Part shown: piece by piece, positions 58,425-64,000 of the stretch
Layout of the letters: each line of letters starts with the position of its first letter
Numbering within the stretch: position 1 is the first letter of the stretch
Assembly: GCA_026874595.1 (NCBI GenBank)
Contig: CM049313.1
Location: forward strand, 77,306,659 to 77,370,658
From: Sipunculus nudus
Lineage: Eukaryota > Annelida > Sipuncula > Golfingiida > Sipunculidae
DNA: 64,000 nt
Direction of reading: 5' to 3'
Position numbers and translations under genes: made by a program
The notes under the pieces: generated by a model
What the model was told of the DNA's origin: nothing
The model's database searches: none
What the model saw: only the letters and a program-made list of their open reading frames with translations

Positions 58425-61028
58425 AAATGGAGGTACGCAATTCTTATTTCCTCATAGCTTGCTGTATTTAGATTGTCTGTACACCTTCTGCTGCATGAAT
58501 GGAAGAGTGAGTTATACAATGCTATTGGTTGTATAACTGTACATTAATGGTCAGGGAAATTTTGAGCATTTCTGGATGTTCGTCTTAGTGGGTGTCATAC
58601 TTTGTATTATAAGTCTGTAGACTGAATGGGTCTTGTACTTGAGGCAAAGGATACTAAGTGTGGTTAAATTGACAAATCTTGCCCATAATGCGCTTATTCT
58701 GAACAACACATTTGTGTCATATTTCACAGCATTATAACAGAGATACGGTTGTCCAGTGAAGTGAGTGTGTTTGCTATAGGCCACCTAAGGTACAGTCATA
58801 TTTTACTATTTGTTTTTCATAGGTTGACGTGATATATGCTTAAGTGTGTCCTTGCACTGCCGCAGAGTGTCTTTATCAGAATGGCTGGCTCTCCCAGGGA
58901 CTGTTTGTCAAATGCTTTCTGATTGGGACGTTTGTGGTTTACCTGTCTCGCATACAGCTAGTACATGTATGTGCATGTTGACTAGGGCAAATAATATTTT
59001 ATGTAAACACATTGAGAGGACAAGTTCACTTGGGACAAGTGCATCTGTAGAATAAATGTGCACAGCCTTTCTTATGCAGGTAACTTGAATCAAGTATGGA
59101 TTGTCAACTTTTGGAACAGACCCCATGGCAAGCTGCCAGGTGGTTTCACTTTGAGTCCTTGTCTTTTACTACCCTGACAGTTTAATGTGGGTGCAAGATT
59201 GTTGGAAATTATTTACACATTAAAAATAAAAAATGTATTCAAGGTTAAAGCTATTTGACAATTTTTTAAATTAATAAACAATTATGCTGCTGTTTAAGCA
59301 CTAATCCTGAATTAGGGAAATTTCCTATTCAGTGTGGATCAGAAATCTTTACCCCCTTGTGGCCACTTTTCATATGCATCTCCGCTCAAATTAGCCTTTG
59401 ACTCTGTCCTGTCCTAACGTTTTTCTATCGCCGCCAGCTCTTAAGCTGTCTGAAGTTTGCTTTTACAGAGTGTCAGGCCTGTTGTGGTCTGCTTTGAGGG
59501 CACCAATATTTTAAGATGCAGGTAATCTTCCTTCTGTAAATAAAATATGAGCAAAGTGGGAAAGACCTTTCCTACCTTTGATGAATTTCTCTTGGTAAAT
59601 TATTTTCAAGGAAGAAGGATACTTGAAAGGGATACTTCATTTCTGGAGGATTATCGTAAAGAAATTTGAAGAAATGACTTTGTAAACCAATGTATGTTCA
59701 GTCAGCATTAACCTTAATGCTCTGTTGGCATAAAACAGAAACTGGCATAGTTTTCAATGAATAAATGGCAAAACAAACAAAAAATATTCTGTGATTGACA
59801 GTTTCATTAAATCTTGATAATTCTTGTTGTGTAAAAATTAACATGATTAATTTTAGTGGAAGCTTTGTCGTTTTATGAGATTTTCTATGGATTTATTCAT
59901 AGATCTTTTTTAGTCGCCAGAGGGCTTGTACAGGATGTATAAACAGCATGCTGGAAAAAGCTGAAGTGGCATAGGACTTGGGTCAGGACAGCTTGTGCAT
60001 GCCACACTATCAAGAGCTGGAACAAGACACTTTCTTCAGTTTGTCGCAAAATACCAGATTGTGCTGAAGAGTGGACCTGATGCCACACACGTGCCTGAAA
60101 AAAGCTCTAGACCAGACCAGGAACTTGGTCTCTCTTTCAGATCCTTTAGTGTTATGTTTACACAGCTACGGTTTTATCAGGCTGGCCTAGATTACAAATA
60201 TATAGACATTAACTGTGTATGTCACAGGTCTCCTCTTCTTTCTAATTCTCATCAATTGTACCTTTAGATCCTGATGTCATAAACTTTTTACAGTAAGCAT
60301 GATACCTTGCACACAAACCACAATATATAGAACGTGTATACACCCACTTGTGGTAGTGCAAAAGCGCATGATTAAGTGCTTCTGAGTGTATACTTAAGGT
60401 GGTTTATAATTTTGTCCTTATTCCTCAAGTGCATTGACTGACTCTGAAATCAGACTGTCCTGGGAAGATACTATCTGTTTAGACTGCAGGTGGGGAACAT
60501 GTATATCCATTGATGTGAATAAAGGCAGGCACAGATATTGGACAAACAGTAAATTTCCTTAAATCCCTAAAATATGGAGTTTGAAATTGCTGTGAAATGA
60601 CACGCTGACATATTTATATATTAATACTGTTATACTTTAAATCTTTATTTTGGATGAATTATCTATTATTGATCCTTTTAATAAATTCCCATATTTTAAA
60701 CCCTATAATTATTATTGACTCAGCTGAAATGTTCCCTTGCACAAAGTCCTACTATTGGCTGACAAGACTGAAACATCCATGTCCAAAACATCCTTGCCTT
60801 TAGCACCCTTGTGCAAGATGTCTTACATAAATTGGCAGAGACAAACACAAAACCAGAGTATCTTATTACAACAGTTTCTTAAAATTTCAGTATACATAAG
60901 TTGAGAAGACTCTACAGAATAAGGCAGATTTTTATGAGATGTTCATCATACAATCTATATGCATACAACCACTATATCTTCAGGTGAACACCAGCTCAGA
61001 CAGCAGATTTGGGCTGTTGTATAAATAT
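58421..61028. other. No supported gene
   Basis: Single-copy-looking sequence. A CTCF-like CGCCAGAGGGCTT lies at 59915-59927. The segment 59380-59470 is relatively GC-rich. The frame 59995-60267 has no domain. Confidence 0.35.
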
Positions 61029-61034
61029 TTTATT
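61029..61034 (-). terminator. Polyadenylation signal AATAAA
   Basis: Consensus AATAAA on the minus strand, overlapping the stop codon of the candidate terminal exon. In an AT-rich genome this word is common by chance. Confidence 0.3.
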
Positions 61035-61252
61035 TACAGCTTACGTAGAGTTGGTAAGACGGCCTGGTAGCTCTCTTTTTTAAGCACTTCTTGGCAGGAT
61101 TTGGAGGAAAGTGGAGCCTTTGTTTCCTGTGGCACATGCTGACCTTTCTTCAGAAGTTCTCTCTGGCTTTTTGCCACCGCCCTCAGTTCTCTTGATTGCT
61201 TCCCTGACATGTCCATTTCCAATCCTCCTTCCAACAAGTGAACCAATATCAC
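61034..61252 (-). CDS. Candidate terminal exon, unknown hydrophilic protein
   Basis: In minus orientation GTAGCTTCAG at 61253-61262 is a plausible acceptor. The frame then runs without stop to TAA at 61034-61036, with a charged, lysine-rich peptide containing GKQSRELRAVAKSQRELLKK and ending KKESYQAVLPTLRKL. The stop codon overlaps AATAAA (61029-61034), as expected of a 3' terminal exon. A second frame through the same bases is also open for about 60 codons (contains GSLVGRRIGNGHVREAIKR), which weakens the call. No homologue is recognised, and no upstream exon is identified. Confidence 0.35.
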   Translation of the reverse strand: MILVHLLEGGLEMDMSGKQSRELRAVAKSQRELLKKGQHVPQETKAPLSSKSCQEVLKKESYQAVLPTLRKL

Positions 61253-61262
61253 CTGAAGCTAC

Positions 61263-64000
61263 TAAATTTTACGTGCCAACTGCATCAAGCGGTTCTTGAT
61301 AAAATTGTTTGTTCAAGTACTTTACAGCTGGTTGTGGTGCTTCATTATCCTGCGTCTGCTCATTGGGTTTTTTTTTTCAGTAATGATAACAAAGAAAAAG
61401 GGACAGCTTAATTTTTCAGTCCTTTTCTCAGTGATTTCTTTTGTCCTGAAATAATTACACAATTGGGAAAAAAAGGGGATTGCCTTATTTTCAGTTATGT
61501 TCTCAGTCAATCTTTTTGTCCTTGAACATTCACAGAGTTTTATTCTTAGTTTATAACCAGTTGAAGTGTTGAAGTGTGAATGGGCCTTTGAATTTGGATG
61601 AAAAATATTATTTGTCATATATCTGTGTGGACCTTCTGTGTCTTGTAATATGTTAAGTAACTGTTAAATGATATAAAAAACATGTATATGTATACATGAT
61701 ACAAGAGTTCTACAGATAATAATTAATAAATTTTTATTTTGGGGCGATCTAATTAAAAACATACCTATATCATGGTATCACTCTGTTATGTAATTGTTCA
61801 CAGTATTACAGAAGTCTGATTTACGTTTATGTTTGGTCTTTGTAATGCACTTTGAAAGGAGGCTTGAAGAAACGTAAAAGCTTCAGGAGTGAACATCTAT
61901 TCCTGTGTATAAAGGGTATCAACTCATCCAATTAATGAAGCATCATTAAAGTAGACCAGCGAAAACTGCAAATGAATGGCGGAAGATGAAGGGTATCAAG
62001 TTGACAAGTTATTGTCAGGTAAGGGAGATGAAAAACGAGTTCCAACCCATTAGCAAGTTGGTGTGTATTGATGAGAGAATGGCATGTGGCAGCTAAAGGA
62101 ATACACTTCAATGTCTTCTTACTCCTCACTTAAACCAACGCTGTAGTGTCTGTATCACAGAGATCAATTGAATGAGAATTGTGCAGAAGCAGGACTGTCT
62201 TGTCTTGTTTCCTTTAATGGTGGTTATCAACACTACAAAGTGACCAAGTTACAAACACACCACAACCGCAACTGTTTTGCTGACATGAATGGAAGTAACA
62301 AGTTTCCTGCAGGATCTCTACATGGTCGCATTTTGACATAATCGCTGGTGGTTATAGTATTTCCTAGTACAGTTTTAATACATATTGGAGGTAAGTTGTT
62401 TAAAACAGGGAATGGTGAACTGATGTTTTTTCTCAGGAAGCTGATATTTATATGAGTTATATTGCCAGCAGGATTTCCTTCAATGCAGGCAATCAGCGGA
62501 TACTTAAGGGATGTCATAAATTTACACTTTTCTTGAGGGTTATTTAGTGAGTAACTGCCTCACTTCCTGCTTGTAACATGAAACCATCAAGTAAAGCGAT
62601 GAATAGTGGGCTATGACTCAAATTTCAAATATGGCAGTTCTTATCATGTTCTGCTAATTTTGCTGGAGGGCTTTGCTTTGAACCTTGAGTAGTAGAAGAA
62701 AAGTAATCTTAGATTTAATTCCAAGTCATGCATGTTAAAATATGATATTCATCCTGATCATGTTTCTATTAAATTCTGAACAAAATTCTTCTATGACAGA
62801 CCAGAATACTTAGTCTTTACTACAAATGGATTTTTTGCTCTTTGCTATGCAGAAAATATTTTGTTATATTATATAAATATTCAGATAATAAATAAAAATT
62901 CAGATTGGAATAAAGTTTCAGAAAATAAATCTGTTAGCAAATGTGATGTAGACTTTTTTCTTTTCATAATGATTAAATTTTGGTGTGCACACACTGTATT
63001 TAAGTAACTTTTTATACATAAATATGTGATTGCATGCATATAAGGAATGGGTAGGTTTTGACTAGAAGGGGTTCATAGCTGTGAGTATAAGGCTATAGCT
63101 TCCTGTCAGATAAGAGCCAGGTGGAGGTTGTGGACAGTAATGTACCATTAATGAAGATAAAGTGTGTAGTTATCAATACAACATCCATTTACCTGTCAAA
63201 AACTAATCATGGCTATAAAGTCAGTTACTAAATGGATACAAGATCTCAAAATAACCAAATCAGTCTCTCTCATTTGCTCTTTTTGATATTTTACCACGCA
63301 CAAACAAATTAACTGAGCGGCCATTAACAACAGAACATAACCTTTGATACTAGTCATGCTCATAGCCAGCCTCAATTGGACACTGGCAAGTCTATCTTAT
63401 GTGGCCTCTTCATATTAATTTTCAGGCAGGTAAGGCAGTGCTGTTACTATTACCACCCCATGTATTTACCTGTCACTAGCCTATCAATGTTAATATCTTG
63501 GTGAAGTGCCTGTCAACTGGTGGCGGGGAGCTGAAGTAGTGTGGCCTGGTTTCTGTAGTAAATTTGAGTAACACAGTGTTAATGCTGGAGTGGTGTGGGG
63601 AGAACTCATCAGGGTTTATTACATGGCCTCAAGCTTGATGGACCTGTTGGCATTCAAGAAAAAATCCTCACTCCCCGTGGAAAAGATTGCTGTTAACAAC
63701 CCCACACCACTAATGCTGTTGCCAGTTTATTTATAGAATGCATGTTTTTATTTTCCCCTAATCCTCTGACCTATACTTGGAACTTATTTTTTGTTGCCAG
63801 GGAGGTTTACAGGTAACGGGTACCAGAGGAAGGGCACACTAAGATCACAAAAATAAACTATTTATACTTTTCCATGTGTATTTTGTACCCCTGGAATAAA
63901 AGGGAGCTTATATTTGGGAAAATCCCATAATTTTAATAGCAGTTGAATTGAATAATTTATATTTTTTCAACAACCCCAGGAGCTTAGAACAACATTAAAA
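61263..64000. other. No supported gene
   Basis: Single-copy-looking sequence to the end of the window. Short frames on both strands, for example 61618-61322 and 62517-62233, have no domain. No repeat family seen elsewhere in the window was recognised here. Confidence 0.35.

Noticed and set aside
1-64000. CRISPR array, bacterial operon or prophage
   Set aside because: The direct repeats found are minisatellites without spacers, coding density is negligible, and eukaryotic retrotransposons and SINEs are present.

Overview
The window looks like AT-rich animal DNA, most likely from a marine lophotrochozoan such as a mollusc. The reasons are intron/intergenic-style sequence with no long open frames, decayed non-LTR retrotransposons, tRNA-derived SINEs, abundant (AT)n, and repeat families with internal tandem modules. 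There is no operon, no CRISPR array, no rRNA and no intact protein gene that I can support. The species is inferred, not read from the sequence.

Repeats dominate the left half. A fragment of repeat family A opens the window (1-345). A decayed plus-strand LINE (1080-4215) is split by a complete family A element (1913-3429). A modular array, family C (4976-7265), is rich in palindromes. A foldback element with long inverted arms (7540-9056) encloses the end of another LINE. A second, longer LINE copy lies on the minus strand (9762-12640). A TA-flanked MITE (15764-16144) and a large family B element (19399-22190) follow. The stretch 22.2-31.8 kb is mostly AT-rich and featureless. It is broken by a palindromic GATCTGGGC array (27218-27513), local duplications, two copies of a ~200 bp repeat E, and a short family B element (30187-30662).

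The right half has a 2.63 kb element with perfect 20 bp terminal inverted repeats beginning TTAA (31821-34449). Inside it are exon-like pieces on both strands that I cannot identify. It also has family A copies near 35.5, 41.4, 45.1, 50.7 and 55.5 kb, an interrupted SINE (36893-37205), a pogo/Tigger-like transposon with transposase remnant (37623-38534), two opposite copies of a 0.3 kb MITE, four AP-1 motifs in an 18 bp tandem repeat (40828-40905), and a 49 bp minisatellite split by a tRNA-derived SINE (51786-53170). A possible terminal exon with a polyadenylation signal sits at 61029-61252 on the minus strand.

The most interesting observation is that families A and B share one architecture: a start of the form TTTTAGC plus an inverted-repeat motif, internal tandem modules, and an end with a returning inverted repeat, a short palindrome and CTTGTTT. 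This resembles non-autonomous Helentron-type elements (HINEs). One copy carries an endonuclease-like remnant. Families A, B and C share the palindrome AGGTGGCGCCACCT, which resembles a CTCF core read on both strands, and families A and C also carry clusters of nuclear-receptor-like half sites. Repeat spread of regulatory motifs is an inference that needs testing.
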